Assembly (NCBI RefSeq): GCF_000214175.1 | Contig: NC_015564.1 | Span: forward strand, 434,001-498,000 | DNA from: Hoyosella subflava DQS3-9A1 | GTDB taxonomy: Bacteria > Actinomycetota > Actinomycetes > Mycobacteriales > Mycobacteriaceae | Direction of reading: 5' to 3' | Length of the DNA: 64,000 bases | Made by a program: the position numbers and the translations under genes | In this document: positions 14,011 to 23,447 of the stretch, piece after piece | Layout of the letters: each line of letters begins with the position of its first letter | Position numbering within the stretch: the stretch's first letter is position 1 | The notes under the pieces: model-generated | Database searches by the model: none | The model's input: only the letters and a program-made list of their open reading frames with translations | What the model was told of the DNA's origin: nothing

Positions 14011-14034
14011 AAGAAGCAAGCATGCTTGATTCTT
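14011..14034. promoter_or_regulatory. 24-bp near-palindrome, candidate TetR-type operator
   Basis: A perfect 12-bp core CAAGCATGCTTG (14017-14028) is extended by AAGAAG and ATTCTT flanks, so 22 of 24 positions are symmetric. It lies between two divergent genes, 43 nt from the TTG at 13967 and 57 nt from the ATG at 14092. Size, symmetry and position fit a TetR-family dimer site. The TetR gene at the end of the plus-strand operon is the obvious candidate regulator, which is inference. Confidence 0.6.
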
Positions 14035-14091
14035 TTGCGATTCGGTGTCACTCTTGTCTCATATACCTATGGCAAACCGAAGGTGGATTGG

Positions 14092-14901
14092 ATGTCTGAT
14101 CCTGGCCGGCTAGTGGCCGAAGTTGTCGATGATCTTGACGCCGAAAGTGATGCGCTTGACGCATTGGTCGCTGACCTCCCGGAAAGCGCCTGGAGCACAC
14201 CGACACCAGCGGAAGGATGGACTATCGCGCACCAGATCGGCCACCTTGCGTGGACCGATGATGCGTCGATCGCCGCCGCTACCGACCCGGAGCGCTTTCA
14301 GGAGATAGTCACACTCGCATGGTCGAATCCAGCGGGTTTCGTGGACGAAGCGGCAGCGGAATGGGCAGCTGCTCCACCCGGCGAGCTGCTCGCGAGGTGG
14401 CGCAGCGGTCGAGCGCAGCTGTCCAAAGCGCTGCGCAACACTGAGCCAGGCACGAAGCTTCCGTGGTTCGGGCCGCCAATGAGTCCGGTGTCCATGGCAA
14501 GCGCCCGGATGATGGAAACCTGGGCCCACGGCCTCGACGTCGCGGACTCGCTGGACGTGGATGTGCAGCCGACCAGCCGTCTCAAGCATGTCGCACATAT
14601 CGGTGTGCGTGCACGGGACTTCGCGTTTGCGCTCAACCAGCTAGAGGCGCCCAAAGAGCCGTTCCGGGTAGAGCTGACAGCCCCGGACGGCACCATCTGG
14701 AGCTGGGGCCCAGAGGACGCCAGCCAGCGCGTCACAGGCACCGCACTCGACTTCTGCTGCCTCGTCACGCAGCGTCGCAATATCACCGAACTCGACGTCG
14801 GCGCCACTGGTCCAGATGCCGAGAAGTGGCTCACCATCGCGCAGGCCTTCGCAGGCCCGCCCGGAAAAGGTCGCGAACCGCAAGCGACAACGAACTCGTA
14901 A
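14092..14901 (+). CDS. TIGR03084 family metal-binding protein
   Basis: 269 aa with a DinB/maleylpyruvate-isomerase-type four-helix domain. The N-terminal half holds the HQIGHLAW motif and a later histidine ([11 protein letters not shown]), the usual metal ligands of this fold; the C-terminal part is a small alpha/beta domain. Related enzymes use mycothiol, but the TIGR03084 family reaction is not established. The ORF opens at 14026, but that upstream TTG falls inside the palindrome. The ATG at 14092 (MSDPGRL) has AAGGTGG upstream and matches the family start. First gene of the operon; the next gene starts 16 nt after its stop. Confidence 0.8.
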   Translation: MSDPGRLVAEVVDDLDAESDALDALVADLPESAWSTPTPAEGWTIAHQIGHLAWTDDASIAAATDPERFQEIVTLAWSNPAGFVDEAAAEWAAAPPGELLARWRSGRAQLSKALRNTEPGTKLPWFGPPMSPVSMASARMMETWAHGLDVADSLDVDVQPTSRLKHVAHIGVRARDFAFALNQLEAPKEPFRVELTAPDGTIWSWGPEDASQRVTGTALDFCCLVTQRRNITELDVGATGPDAEKWLTIAQAFAGPPGKGREPQATTNS

Positions 14902-14917
14902 CGGAGCGAAGGAACAC

Positions 14918-16648
14918 ATGGCTGCATCTCCCTTACCACCTCCCATGATCCGGGTCGGCAACTGTTCCGGCTTTTACGGTGACCGCATCTCCGCTATGCG
15001 CGAAATGCTCGACGGCGGAGACCTCGACTACTTGACCGGCGACTACCTGGCCGAGCTCACGATGCTCATCCTTGGCCGCGACCGCATGAAAGACGCCAGC
15101 CTCGGGTACGCGAAAACGTTCGTGCGGCAAATGGAAGAGTGCATGTCGCTCGCCCTCGAACAAGGCGTGAAGATAGTTGCTAACGCCGGTGGGCTGAACC
15201 CTGCAGGTCTGGCCGCGAAGCTCTCCGGCATCGCGGAGAACCAGGGCCTGAAAGCAAAAATCGCGTACGTCGAGGGAGACGACCTCCGGGAACGTGCGCA
15301 AGAACTCGGCCTCGGCAGCCCCTTGACCGCGAACGCCTATCTTGGTGCCTTCGGAATTGCGGAGTGCCTCAGAAACGGCGCCGACATTGTGGTTACGGGC
15401 CGGGTAACTGACGCCTCAGTGATCGTCGCGCCTGCGATCGCAGAGTTTGGCTGGTCGCGCACCGACTTCGATCAGCTCGCAGGTGCCGTCGCAGCTGGCC
15501 ACGTCATCGAATGCGGCACCCAGGCGACCGGTGGCAACTACTCCTTCTTCAGGGAAATTTCCGACATGAGCCGCCCCGGCTTCCCTATCGCGGAAATCTT
15601 CCCGGACGGTTCCAGCGTGATCACCAAGCATGATCACACCGGCGGCGAAGTCAGCATTGGCACCGTCACCGCTCAGCTCCTCTACGAGATCAGCGGCGGG
15701 CGATACGCCGGACCCGACGTCACCACGCGAATGGACACCATCAAATTAAGCGATGACGGTCCTCATCGCGTCCGCCTTTCCGGCGTGAAGGGTGAAGCTC
15801 CGCCACCAGACTTGAAGGTCTCCCTGAACACGCTCGGTGGATTCCGCAACCAGGCCGACTTCATTGTCACTGGCCTCGACATCGACGCCAAGATCAAACT
15901 CGCGAAGCAGCAGCTCGAGGCGTGGCTGACCAAGCCTCCCGCTGAACTGCGGTGGGAGGTGTCAGGCACGGCGCGCGAGAACGCGCCCACCGAAGAGCAA
16001 GCGAGTTCGATCCTCCGCTGCATCGTGAAGGATATGGACCCGAAGATTGTCGGGCGCTCCTTCACCAGCGTCGCTGTCGAACTTGCGCTCGCGAGCTACC
16101 CGGGCTTCGCGCTGACCGCTCCTCCGGCTGATGCGCAGCCCTACGGGCTGTTCACGCCGGGCTACGTGCCCCAGGAGAGCGTCCCGCACGTGGCTGTTCT
16201 CGCGGACGGACAGCGAGTCGATATCGCACCTGCGCCGGAAACACGTCCACTCGAGGACGCCCCCGAATCCAGCTTGCCCGCCAAACCAGCAGTGACTGAA
16301 ACGCGCCAGGCGCCGCTCGGTGCCATCGCTGGGGCACGCAGCGGTGACAAGGGCGGTGACGCCAACGTTGGAGTATGGGTGCGCACCGACGAGGAGTTCG
16401 AGTGGCTCGCCCACACCCTCACCGTCGACGCCCTCAAAAAGCTTCTTCCAGAAGCTGATGGGATGACCGTCCGCCGCTACCCCCTTCCGCACCTGAAAGC
16501 CATCAACTTCGTCATCGAAGGCATTCTCGGCCAGGGCGTGGCCTCGCAGGCGCGTTTTGATCCACAAGCCAAGGGACTCGGTGAGTGGCTGCGGTCCCGT
16601 CATCTCGATATCCCCGTTGCCCTCCTCGACGCCGAAGGAAACGAATGA
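14918..16648 (+). CDS. AtuA-like DUF1446 protein
   Basis: 576 aa. The N-terminal DUF1446 region opens with IRVGNCSGFYGDR and holds ANAGGLNP, TGRVTDASV and CGTQATGGNY. The C-terminal 110 residues, beginning IAGARSGDKGGDANVG, form the smaller AtuA ferredoxin-fold-like domain. Pseudomonas AtuA is needed for acyclic terpene utilisation but its reaction is unknown, and related genes accompany acyl-CoA carboxylase operons in mycobacteria. The ATG at 14918 follows GAAGGA; upstream in-frame codons belong to read-through of the previous gene. The stop overlaps the next start as ATGA. The symbol is withheld because the pathway is not proven to be terpene degradation. Confidence 0.85.
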   Translation: MAASPLPPPMIRVGNCSGFYGDRISAMREMLDGGDLDYLTGDYLAELTMLILGRDRMKDASLGYAKTFVRQMEECMSLALEQGVKIVANAGGLNPAGLAAKLSGIAENQGLKAKIAYVEGDDLRERAQELGLGSPLTANAYLGAFGIAECLRNGADIVVTGRVTDASVIVAPAIAEFGWSRTDFDQLAGAVAAGHVIECGTQATGGNYSFFREISDMSRPGFPIAEIFPDGSSVITKHDHTGGEVSIGTVTAQLLYEISGGRYAGPDVTTRMDTIKLSDDGPHRVRLSGVKGEAPPPDLKVSLNTLGGFRNQADFIVTGLDIDAKIKLAKQQLEAWLTKPPAELRWEVSGTARENAPTEEQASSILRCIVKDMDPKIVGRSFTSVAVELALASYPGFALTAPPADAQPYGLFTPGYVPQESVPHVAVLADGQRVDIAPAPETRPLEDAPESSLPAKPAVTETRQAPLGAIAGARSGDKGGDANVGVWVRTDEEFEWLAHTLTVDALKKLLPEADGMTVRRYPLPHLKAINFVIEGILGQGVASQARFDPQAKGLGEWLRSRHLDIPVALLDAEGNE

Positions 16649-17823
16649 CATCCACCGCAAGTACGGCAGCCTGGCCCTCGCGAGCGTTGTGGGACAGCCC
16701 CGAACGCCAGGAACTCCGCAAGACCGTGCGCCGCTTCACCGAACAGCACATCCTTCCCCACCAGGATGAATGGGAACGCGCTGGCGAACTGCCACGGTCG
16801 CTGCACAAGAAGGCCGGTGACCTCGGGCTCCTCGGTGCTGGGTTCCCCGAATTCGCCGGTGGCGGTGACGGCAATCTGATCGACGCCATGATCGTCGCGG
16901 AGGAACTTTGCTATTCCGGAGCTGCGGGGGGCCTTCTCGCGTCGCTCTTCACCCACGGGATCGCATTGCCGCACATGATCACTGCAGGAAACCCGGACCA
17001 CATCGAGAAATGGGCCAGGCCGACCCTGGACGGTGAGCTGATCGGTTCACTCGCAATCACCGAACCAGGCGGTGGTTCGGACGTCGCGAACATGCGCACG
17101 ACGGCGCGGCGCGACGGCGATGAGTTCGTCATCAACGGCTCGAAAACCTTCATCACCTCCGCGGTACGCGCCGATTTCGTGGTCACCGTGTGCCGCACCG
17201 GGGACAAGGGACAGCTGTCGCTGATCGTCGTGGAAAAAGGCACTCCCGGCTTCACCGTCGCCCGCAAGCTCGAGAAAATGGGCTGGCTGTGTTCGGACAC
17301 CGCGGAACTGCATTATGACGATGTTCGTGTGCCGGCAGCGAACCTGATCGGTGAAGAACACAGTGGATTCACCCAGCTTGCTCAGGGGTTCGTCACTGAA
17401 CGCGCGGCACTTGCCGTGCAGGCTTACGCGAGCGCCCAGCGCTGCCTGGATCTGACACTGCAGTGGTGCCGCGACCGCGAGACTTTCGGGCGGCCCCTCA
17501 TCAGCCGGCAGGCTGTGCAGGCGACGCTATCGGAGATGGCCCGCAAGATCGACATCGCACGGGTGTACACCCATCAGCTGATCGAGCGTTTCACGTTCGG
17601 TGACGGTGACCTCATCGCGGAAATGTGCTTTGCGAAGAACACCGCCGTGGAATCAGGGGAGTGGGTCGCTCACCAGGCTGTGCAGCTTTTCGGCGGCATG
17701 GGATACATGCGTGAAAGCGAAGTCGAGCGGCAGTACCGCGACATGCGCCTCCTCGGGATCGGCGGCGGCACGAACGAGATTCTCACAGGACTTGCAGCTA
17801 AGCGATTGGGGTTTAAAGCATGA
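16645..17823 (+). CDS. Acyl-CoA dehydrogenase (FadE13-like)
   Basis: 392-aa flavin-dependent acyl-CoA dehydrogenase with the three usual regions: an N-terminal helical domain, the FAD/substrate segment SLAITEPGGGSDVANMRTTA, and a C-terminal helical domain with QLFGGMGYMRES. At the common C-terminal base position it reads IGGGTNEI, without Glu. A Glu in FVTERAAL occupies the place used by isovaleryl-CoA-type enzymes, suggesting a branched substrate (family-based inference). The ATG overlaps the previous stop (ATGA, 16645-16648), showing translational coupling. Order and similarity match FadE13 of the mycobacterial accA2/accD2 operon. Confidence 0.88.
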   Translation: MTSTASTAAWPSRALWDSPERQELRKTVRRFTEQHILPHQDEWERAGELPRSLHKKAGDLGLLGAGFPEFAGGGDGNLIDAMIVAEELCYSGAAGGLLASLFTHGIALPHMITAGNPDHIEKWARPTLDGELIGSLAITEPGGGSDVANMRTTARRDGDEFVINGSKTFITSAVRADFVVTVCRTGDKGQLSLIVVEKGTPGFTVARKLEKMGWLCSDTAELHYDDVRVPAANLIGEEHSGFTQLAQGFVTERAALAVQAYASAQRCLDLTLQWCRDRETFGRPLISRQAVQATLSEMARKIDIARVYTHQLIERFTFGDGDLIAEMCFAKNTAVESGEWVAHQAVQLFGGMGYMRESEVERQYRDMRLLGIGGGTNEILTGLAAKRLGFKA

Positions 17824-19418
17824 CAGCTCTGCAATCAGCCCTCGACACCGCTTCAGAGGAGTTCGCCGTCGCGAAAGAGGCGATGATCACGAAGCTCGGT
17901 GAGGTCGAGGCAGAGTACGACAAAGCCATCGGAGGCGGCGGGCCCGACAAGGTGGAACGGCACCGCAAGCGGGGGAAGATGACCGCCCGGGAACGCATCG
18001 AACTGCTCATCGACGAGGATTCCGCCTTCCTCGAGTTGTGTCCACTCGCCGCATGGGGCAGTGACTTTCAGGTCGGTGCCAGCCTCGTGATTGGCATAGG
18101 CGTCGTCAGCGGCGTGGAATGCTTGATCGTTGCCAACGACCCCACAGTCAAGGGCGGCACCAGCAACCCGTGGACGCTGAAGAAGTCCTTCCGCGCGAAC
18201 GAAGTCGCCTTCCAGAACCGGCTTCCCGTGATCTCACTCGTCGAGTCCGGGGGCGCGGATCTTCCCACCCAGAAAGAAGTGTTCATTCCCGGCGGCCAGA
18301 TGTTCCGGGACCTCACTCGTGCTTCCGCGCTCGGCATCCCCACCATCTCGCTGGTATTCGGCAACTCCACCGCCGGCGGTGCATACATCCCGGGCATGTC
18401 CGACCACGTCGTGATGATCAAGGAACAGTCCAAGGTGTTCCTCGGCGGCCCGCCGCTGGTCAAAATGGCGACTGGTGAGGAATCCGATGATGAGTCGCTG
18501 GGTGGCGCGGATATGCATGCGCGTACATCAGGACTCGCGGACTACTACGCGCTCGACGAGCAGGACGCCATCCGGATCGGACGTGACATTGTGTCGCGCC
18601 TCAACTGGAAGAAGAAGGGCCCGGAACCGAAAACGGAATACGCGGAGCCGCTCTACGAGACGGAGGATCTGCTCGGCGTCGTTCCCAGTGATCTGAAAAT
18701 TCCATTCGACCCCCGTGAGGTCATTGCACGGCTTGTCGATGGCTCTGAATTCGACGAATTCAAGCCACTCTACGGCTCATCGCTGGTAACGGGATGGGCG
18801 CAGTTGCATGGCTACCCGGTGGGGATTCTCGCGAACGCGCGCGGAATCCTGTTCAGTGAGGAATCACAGAAGGCTACGCAGTTCATCCAGCTCGCTAACC
18901 GTTCGAATACACCGCTCCTGTTCCTGCACAACACCACCGGATACATGGTCGGCCGAGAGTACGAACAGAACGGCATCATCAAGCACGGTTCGATGATGAT
19001 CAACGCGGTCTCCAATTCGAAGGTCCCCCACATCTCGCTGCTGATGGGTGCCTCATACGGTGCTGGTCACTACGGCATGTGCGGGCGGGCCTACGAGCCG
19101 CGATTCCTATTCGCCTGGCCCAGTGCGAAGTCCGCCGTTATGGGGCCACAGCAGCTTGCTGGAGTCATTTCGCTGGTCATGCGCGCCGCTGCTGAAGCCA
19201 AAGGCCGCCCGTTCGACGAGGAAGCCGACAAAGGGATGCGCGCCATGGTAGAGGCGCAGATCGAAGCGGAGTCGCTGCCGATGTTCCTGTCGGGACGTCT
19301 CTTCGACGATGGTGTCATCGACCCGCGCGATACACGCACCATCCTTGGTTTATGCCTGTCTGCTATCCACACGAACGAAGTTGAAGGCACAGCCAACTTC
19401 GGCGTATTCCGGATGTGA
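17820..19418 (+). CDS. accD2: Acyl-CoA carboxylase beta (carboxyltransferase) subunit, AccD2-like
   Basis: 532-aa carboxyltransferase that moves carboxyl from biotin onto an acyl-CoA. Both crotonase-like halves are present. The N-terminal half has KMTARERIELL, LVESGGADLP and FGNSTAGGAYIPGMSDHVV; the C-terminal half has LFLHNTTGYMVG, MGASYGAGHYGMCGRAYEP and WPSAKSAVMG. These are typical of methylcrotonyl-/geranyl-CoA-type carboxyltransferases rather than propionyl-CoA ones. The ATG overlaps the previous stop (ATGA) and the gene is followed directly by the biotin-carrying subunit. The symbol rests on operon order equal to mycobacterial fadE13-accD2-accA2-fadE12-echA7. The substrate is unknown. 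Confidence 0.87.
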   Translation: MTALQSALDTASEEFAVAKEAMITKLGEVEAEYDKAIGGGGPDKVERHRKRGKMTARERIELLIDEDSAFLELCPLAAWGSDFQVGASLVIGIGVVSGVECLIVANDPTVKGGTSNPWTLKKSFRANEVAFQNRLPVISLVESGGADLPTQKEVFIPGGQMFRDLTRASALGIPTISLVFGNSTAGGAYIPGMSDHVVMIKEQSKVFLGGPPLVKMATGEESDDESLGGADMHARTSGLADYYALDEQDAIRIGRDIVSRLNWKKKGPEPKTEYAEPLYETEDLLGVVPSDLKIPFDPREVIARLVDGSEFDEFKPLYGSSLVTGWAQLHGYPVGILANARGILFSEESQKATQFIQLANRSNTPLLFLHNTTGYMVGREYEQNGIIKHGSMMINAVSNSKVPHISLLMGASYGAGHYGMCGRAYEPRFLFAWPSAKSAVMGPQQLAGVISLVMRAAAEAKGRPFDEEADKGMRAMVEAQIEAESLPMFLSGRLFDDGVIDPRDTRTILGLCLSAIHTNEVEGTANFGVFRM

Positions 19419-21472
19419 GCGCGATGAATGGAACTGACGAAATGATCGACGTAAAAGACATCAGTCGCGTGCTCGTCGCGAACCGTGGTGAGATCGCTCG
19501 CCGGGTTTTCGCGACGTGCCGTCGTGCAGGTATCGGCACTGTCGCCGTGTTCTCAGACGCAGACGCGGATGCGCCGCACGTGAAGGAAGCAGACTCGGCC
19601 GTGCGGCTGCCGGGAAACACTCCCGGCGAAACATACCTTCAGTCGGACAAGCTCATCGCGGCGGCGAAAGCATCCGGCGCGGATGCGATTCACCCCGGGT
19701 ATGGCTTCCTTTCTGAGAACGCCGAATTCGCCCGGGCCGTCATCGACGCCGGCCTGACCTGGATCGGTCCTCCGGTGAAAGCCATAGAGCTGATGGGGTC
19801 GAAGGTCGAGTCCAAGAAGATGATGGACGCCGCAGGGGTGCCCGTCCTCAACAAACTTGACCCGGACACCGTCACGGAAGGGGAACTGCCTGTCCTCATC
19901 AAGGCATCCGCCGGTGGCGGCGGCCGCGGTATGCGGGTTGTGCGGTCACTCCCCGAACTTCCTGGTGCAATCGAAGCGGCGCGCTCTGAGGCGGGTTCCG
20001 CGTTCGGTGACCCGACTGTGTTCTGTGAGCGTTACCTAGAAACAGGACGGCACATCGAAGTCCAGGTCATGGCTGACCAGCACGGAACTGTCTGGGCCGT
20101 CGGTGAGCGTGAATGCTCCATCCAGCGCCGGCACCAGAAGGTCGTGGAAGAAGCTCCTTCGCCGCTGGTGGAACGGCTCAAGAGCGAAGGCATGCGTGAT
20201 CGCCTGTTCGAGGCTGCACAGCTCGCGGCGAAAGCCATCGACTACGTCGGGGCTGGCACTATCGAGTTCCTGGCTGATGAGACCGGCCATTTCTACTTCC
20301 TCGAAATGAACACCAGGCTCCAGGTCGAGCATCCTGTCACGGAGTGCACCACTGGACTGGATCTCGTTCAGCTGCAACTTGACGTCGCAGCCGGGGCGGT
20401 TCTCGACGCCGAACCTCCCGCTATGCGCGGGCACTCGATCGAGGTCCGCCTCTACGCGGAAGATCCGGCACAGGACTGGCAGCCACAGAGCGGCACGGTG
20501 CACCACCTTGACGTGCCGGGCCTGCGCAGGGAGTTCGAGGTTCTCACGGAACTGGGCGTACGGCTCGATTCCGGCGTCGTCGACGGGTCAGTTGTGAGCG
20601 TTTTCTATGACCCGATGCTCGCGAAAGTGATCTCCTTCGCGCCCACCCGCAGGCAGGCCGCGCAAGTCCTTGCCTCGGCGCTCGCCGGAATGCAGCTGCA
20701 TGGTCTGGTCACTAACCGGGACCTACTCGTGAACATTCTCCGCCATCCGGCTTTCCTCGCGGGTGACACCGACACTGCGTTCTTCACGACCCATGGTCTT
20801 GACGTTCTGTCCGCGCCGATCACCTCTGAAGACGCTGTGGGGTGGGCAGCCGCGGCGGCAGCGCTCGCCGACTCGGAAAACACCCGGGCGGACGCGACAG
20901 TGCAGCGCCGGATTCCCAGTGGCTGGCGCAACCTGCCCGCGCAGCACCAGCGGCGCGTCTACACGACACCTCAGGGGGACCACGAGGTGAAGTACCGCTT
21001 CACCAGGAACGGCCTCTCCGTAGAAGGACACGACGAACTGACGCTTGTGGCCGCCGCGCCCCACGAGGTCATCTTCGAGATCAACGGTGTTCGCAGGCGT
21101 TTCAGTGTTGCCCGGTACGGCGCAATGCGCTGCATCGATTCGCCGCTCGGCCACGCGACGTTCACCGCCGCCCCGCGTTTCGTCGACCCCTCCGCCGAGG
21201 TCGCGGCGGGCTCGCTGCTCGCGCCAATGCCGGGCTCAGTCATTCGTCTCGCTGCCGCTGTAGGGGACCGTCTGACCGCGGGACAGCCCATCCTGTGGCT
21301 CGAGGCGATGAAAATGGAACACACAATCTCCGCCCCGACCGACGGGATTTTGACTGAACTGCCTGTTCAAGCAGGCCAGCAGGTTGATGTTGGCACGGTG
21401 CTTGCCGTTGTCGGCGACGAAGACAACGCGGAATCTATCCAGGAAACCTCCGGAGAAGAGGGACAGAAATGA
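19415..21472 (+). CDS. accA2: Acyl-CoA carboxylase alpha subunit (biotin carboxylase + BCCP), AccA2-like
   Basis: 685 aa. The N-terminal biotin carboxylase opens with VLVANRGEIARRV and carries the ATP-grasp glycine loop ASAGGGGRGMR, then EMNTRLQVEHPVTE. The C-terminal biotin carrier domain has EAMKMEH, with Lys633 as the expected biotinylation site. Together with the preceding AccD2-like subunit it makes a complete biotin-dependent carboxylase. The GTG at 19415 overlaps the previous stop (GTGA); in-frame ATGs at 19424 and 19442 are alternatives, and the conserved domain begins only after the last. The stop overlaps the next ATG. Confidence 0.88.
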   Translation: MSAMNGTDEMIDVKDISRVLVANRGEIARRVFATCRRAGIGTVAVFSDADADAPHVKEADSAVRLPGNTPGETYLQSDKLIAAAKASGADAIHPGYGFLSENAEFARAVIDAGLTWIGPPVKAIELMGSKVESKKMMDAAGVPVLNKLDPDTVTEGELPVLIKASAGGGGRGMRVVRSLPELPGAIEAARSEAGSAFGDPTVFCERYLETGRHIEVQVMADQHGTVWAVGERECSIQRRHQKVVEEAPSPLVERLKSEGMRDRLFEAAQLAAKAIDYVGAGTIEFLADETGHFYFLEMNTRLQVEHPVTECTTGLDLVQLQLDVAAGAVLDAEPPAMRGHSIEVRLYAEDPAQDWQPQSGTVHHLDVPGLRREFEVLTELGVRLDSGVVDGSVVSVFYDPMLAKVISFAPTRRQAAQVLASALAGMQLHGLVTNRDLLVNILRHPAFLAGDTDTAFFTTHGLDVLSAPITSEDAVGWAAAAAALADSENTRADATVQRRIPSGWRNLPAQHQRRVYTTPQGDHEVKYRFTRNGLSVEGHDELTLVAAAPHEVIFEINGVRRRFSVARYGAMRCIDSPLGHATFTAAPRFVDPSAEVAAGSLLAPMPGSVIRLAAAVGDRLTAGQPILWLEAMKMEHTISAPTDGILTELPVQAGQQVDVGTVLAVVGDEDNAESIQETSGEEGQK

Positions 21473-22626
21473 GCTTCGTAGAAACCGAAGAGCAGCGCGA
21501 ACTCCGCAAGGCGGTAGCGGACCTCGGCGAGAAGTACGGCTGGCAATACATGCTCGAAAAGTCGCAGAAGGGTGAGAAGACTACCGAACTGTGGGACGAA
21601 GCAGGAAAGCTCGGCTTCCTCGGGGTCAACCTTCCTGAAGAGTACGGCGGCGGCGGTGCAGGAATGTACGAGCTGTCACTCGTGCTCGAGGAGCTTGCCG
21701 CAGCGGGAACGGGCCTGTTGATGATGGTTGTGTCACCCGCGATCTGCGGCACGATCATTGCTCGGTATGGCACTGAAGAGCAAAAGCAGAAGTGGCTTCC
21801 TGGAATTGCGGATGGCTCGATCACGATGGCATTCGGGATCACCGAACCCGATGCTGGCTCGAACTCGCACAAGATCATCACTACCGCTCGGCCGGATGGT
21901 GATGAGTGGCTGCTGACGGGCCGGAAAACCTACATTTCAGGGATCGACCAGTCGCAGGCTGTGCTTGTGGTTTCCCGCACCGAGGATGCCAAGACCGGCA
22001 AACTGAAGCCCGCGCTCTTCATCGTGCCGACTGATGCCGAGAACTTTGAGTACCAACCCATCGAGATGGGCATCATGAGTCCCGAGAAGCAGTTCACCCT
22101 GTTTTTCGATGACGTCCGCCTTCCGGCCGACGCGCTGGTGGGTTCCGAGGACGCAGGTCTGATGCAGCTGTTCGCTGGGCTCAATCCAGAGCGCATCATG
22201 GCGTCGGCTATGGCGATCGGGATGGCCCGGTATGCGCTGAACAAGGCGACGAACTATGCGAAGGAACGTCAGGTTTTCAAGACCCCAATTGGTGCGCACC
22301 AGGCGATCGCCCATCCGCTCGCGCAATGCCACATCGAGATCGAACTCGCGAAACTGATGATGCAGAAAGCAGCGGTGCTGTACGACTCAGGTGACGACTG
22401 GGGTGCGGCGTCGGCGGCGAACATGGCAAAATACGCCGCCGGTGAAGTGGGAACCAAGACGGTCGACCAGGCGGTACAGACTCACGGTGGAAACGGTCTC
22501 GCGATGGAATACGGCCTTGTGCCCCTGATCGCGGCGTCTCGCCTGACGAAGATCGCGCCAGTCAGCCGCGAAATGATCCTGAACTTCATCGCGCAGGCCA
22601 ACCTCGGTCTGCCGAAGTCGTACTGA
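21469..22626 (+). CDS. Acyl-CoA dehydrogenase (FadE12-like)
   Basis: 385-aa acyl-CoA dehydrogenase, second in the operon and distinct from the FadE13-like one. FAD-binding and substrate segments are visible (MAFGITEPDAGSNSHKI; QTHGGNGLAMEYG). A Glu in LNPERIM stands at the isovaleryl-type catalytic base position, while the usual C-terminal base is absent. A full-length N-terminal helical domain is present. The ATG overlaps the previous stop. Two dehydrogenases in one operon suggest two oxidation steps before and after carboxylation, as in citronellyl-CoA or leucine breakdown; this is inference. Confidence 0.88.
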   Translation: MSFVETEEQRELRKAVADLGEKYGWQYMLEKSQKGEKTTELWDEAGKLGFLGVNLPEEYGGGGAGMYELSLVLEELAAAGTGLLMMVVSPAICGTIIARYGTEEQKQKWLPGIADGSITMAFGITEPDAGSNSHKIITTARPDGDEWLLTGRKTYISGIDQSQAVLVVSRTEDAKTGKLKPALFIVPTDAENFEYQPIEMGIMSPEKQFTLFFDDVRLPADALVGSEDAGLMQLFAGLNPERIMASAMAIGMARYALNKATNYAKERQVFKTPIGAHQAIAHPLAQCHIEIELAKLMMQKAAVLYDSGDDWGAASAANMAKYAAGEVGTKTVDQAVQTHGGNGLAMEYGLVPLIAASRLTKIAPVSREMILNFIAQANLGLPKSY

Positions 22627-22638
22627 TCGGGAGAGGGT

Positions 22639-23445
22639 ATGAGCGAACAACTCGTGCAATATGCCGTTGACGGCGGGATCGCGACGATCACACTCGACTC
22701 GCCGAAAAACCGCAACGCGCTCTCAACGCGACTGGTTCAGGGTGTGTCGGAAAGCTTGCAGTCGGCCGCGCAGGACGATGACGTGCGCGCGGTCGTCCTC
22801 ACCCACACGGGTGGCACGTTCTGCGCGGGTGCTGATTTGCAGGAAGCTGCAGAGTCCGGCGGCGAGCAGTTGGATCCGCTCGAGGTCGCCAAGCTCAGGA
22901 CCAGCCAGATGCGTGATCTGCTGCGTGCGATCGTGGCGCACCCGAAACCCGTGATCGGTCAGATCAACGGTCATGTGCGGGCAGGCGGTATGGGTCTCGT
23001 CGGCGCCTGCGACCTTGTCGCGGCAGGCCCCGACAGTACGTTCGCGCTGACGGAGGCGCGCCTCGGACTGGCGGCGTCGATCATCTCACTGACGCTGCTC
23101 CCCAAAATCGATTCCCGCGCCGCTTCTCGGTACTTCCTGACCGGGGAGAAATTCGATTCGGAGACCGCTCAGCAGATCGGCCTGGTCACGCAGGCCAGTG
23201 CGGATCCAGCTGCGACGGCAACCCATTGGTCGGCGGAGCTGGTCAAAGCGTCACCGCAGGGTTTGCGAGAGTCGAAAGGTCTCACGACGGCGGAGGTTCT
23301 TGCTGGGATTGACCAGCGAGGTGACGAACTTGCGGCCCTTTCGGCACGGCTATTCGCCTCCGAGGAGGCACGCGAAGGGATGATCGCATTCCTGCAGCGC
23401 CGTCCGCCCCGGTGGGCTGAGAAGTACGAGACGGTGGGCCGCTAA
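22639..23445 (+). CDS. Enoyl-CoA hydratase/isomerase (EchA7-like)
   Basis: 268-aa crotonase. The oxyanion-hole segments read GTFCAGADL and GHVRAGGMGLVGACDL. The first catalytic Glu of enoyl-CoA hydratase is not present at its usual place (GMGLVGACD), while the second (LTEARLG) is. This pattern fits methylglutaconyl- or isohexenylglutaconyl-CoA hydratase-like enzymes, which hydrate the carboxylated product of the preceding carboxylase; that assignment is by family and context. A GGGAGAGGG ribosome-binding site precedes the ATG, 12 nt after the dehydrogenase stop. Confidence 0.85.
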   Translation: MSEQLVQYAVDGGIATITLDSPKNRNALSTRLVQGVSESLQSAAQDDDVRAVVLTHTGGTFCAGADLQEAAESGGEQLDPLEVAKLRTSQMRDLLRAIVAHPKPVIGQINGHVRAGGMGLVGACDLVAAGPDSTFALTEARLGLAASIISLTLLPKIDSRAASRYFLTGEKFDSETAQQIGLVTQASADPAATATHWSAELVKASPQGLRESKGLTTAEVLAGIDQRGDELAALSARLFASEEAREGMIAFLQRRPPRWAEKYETVGR

Positions 23446-23447
23446 CG

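Noticed and set aside
14011-14034. KstR2 binding site
   Set aside because: The KstR2 consensus has two bases between CAAG and CTTG; here there are four, so the match is not adequate.
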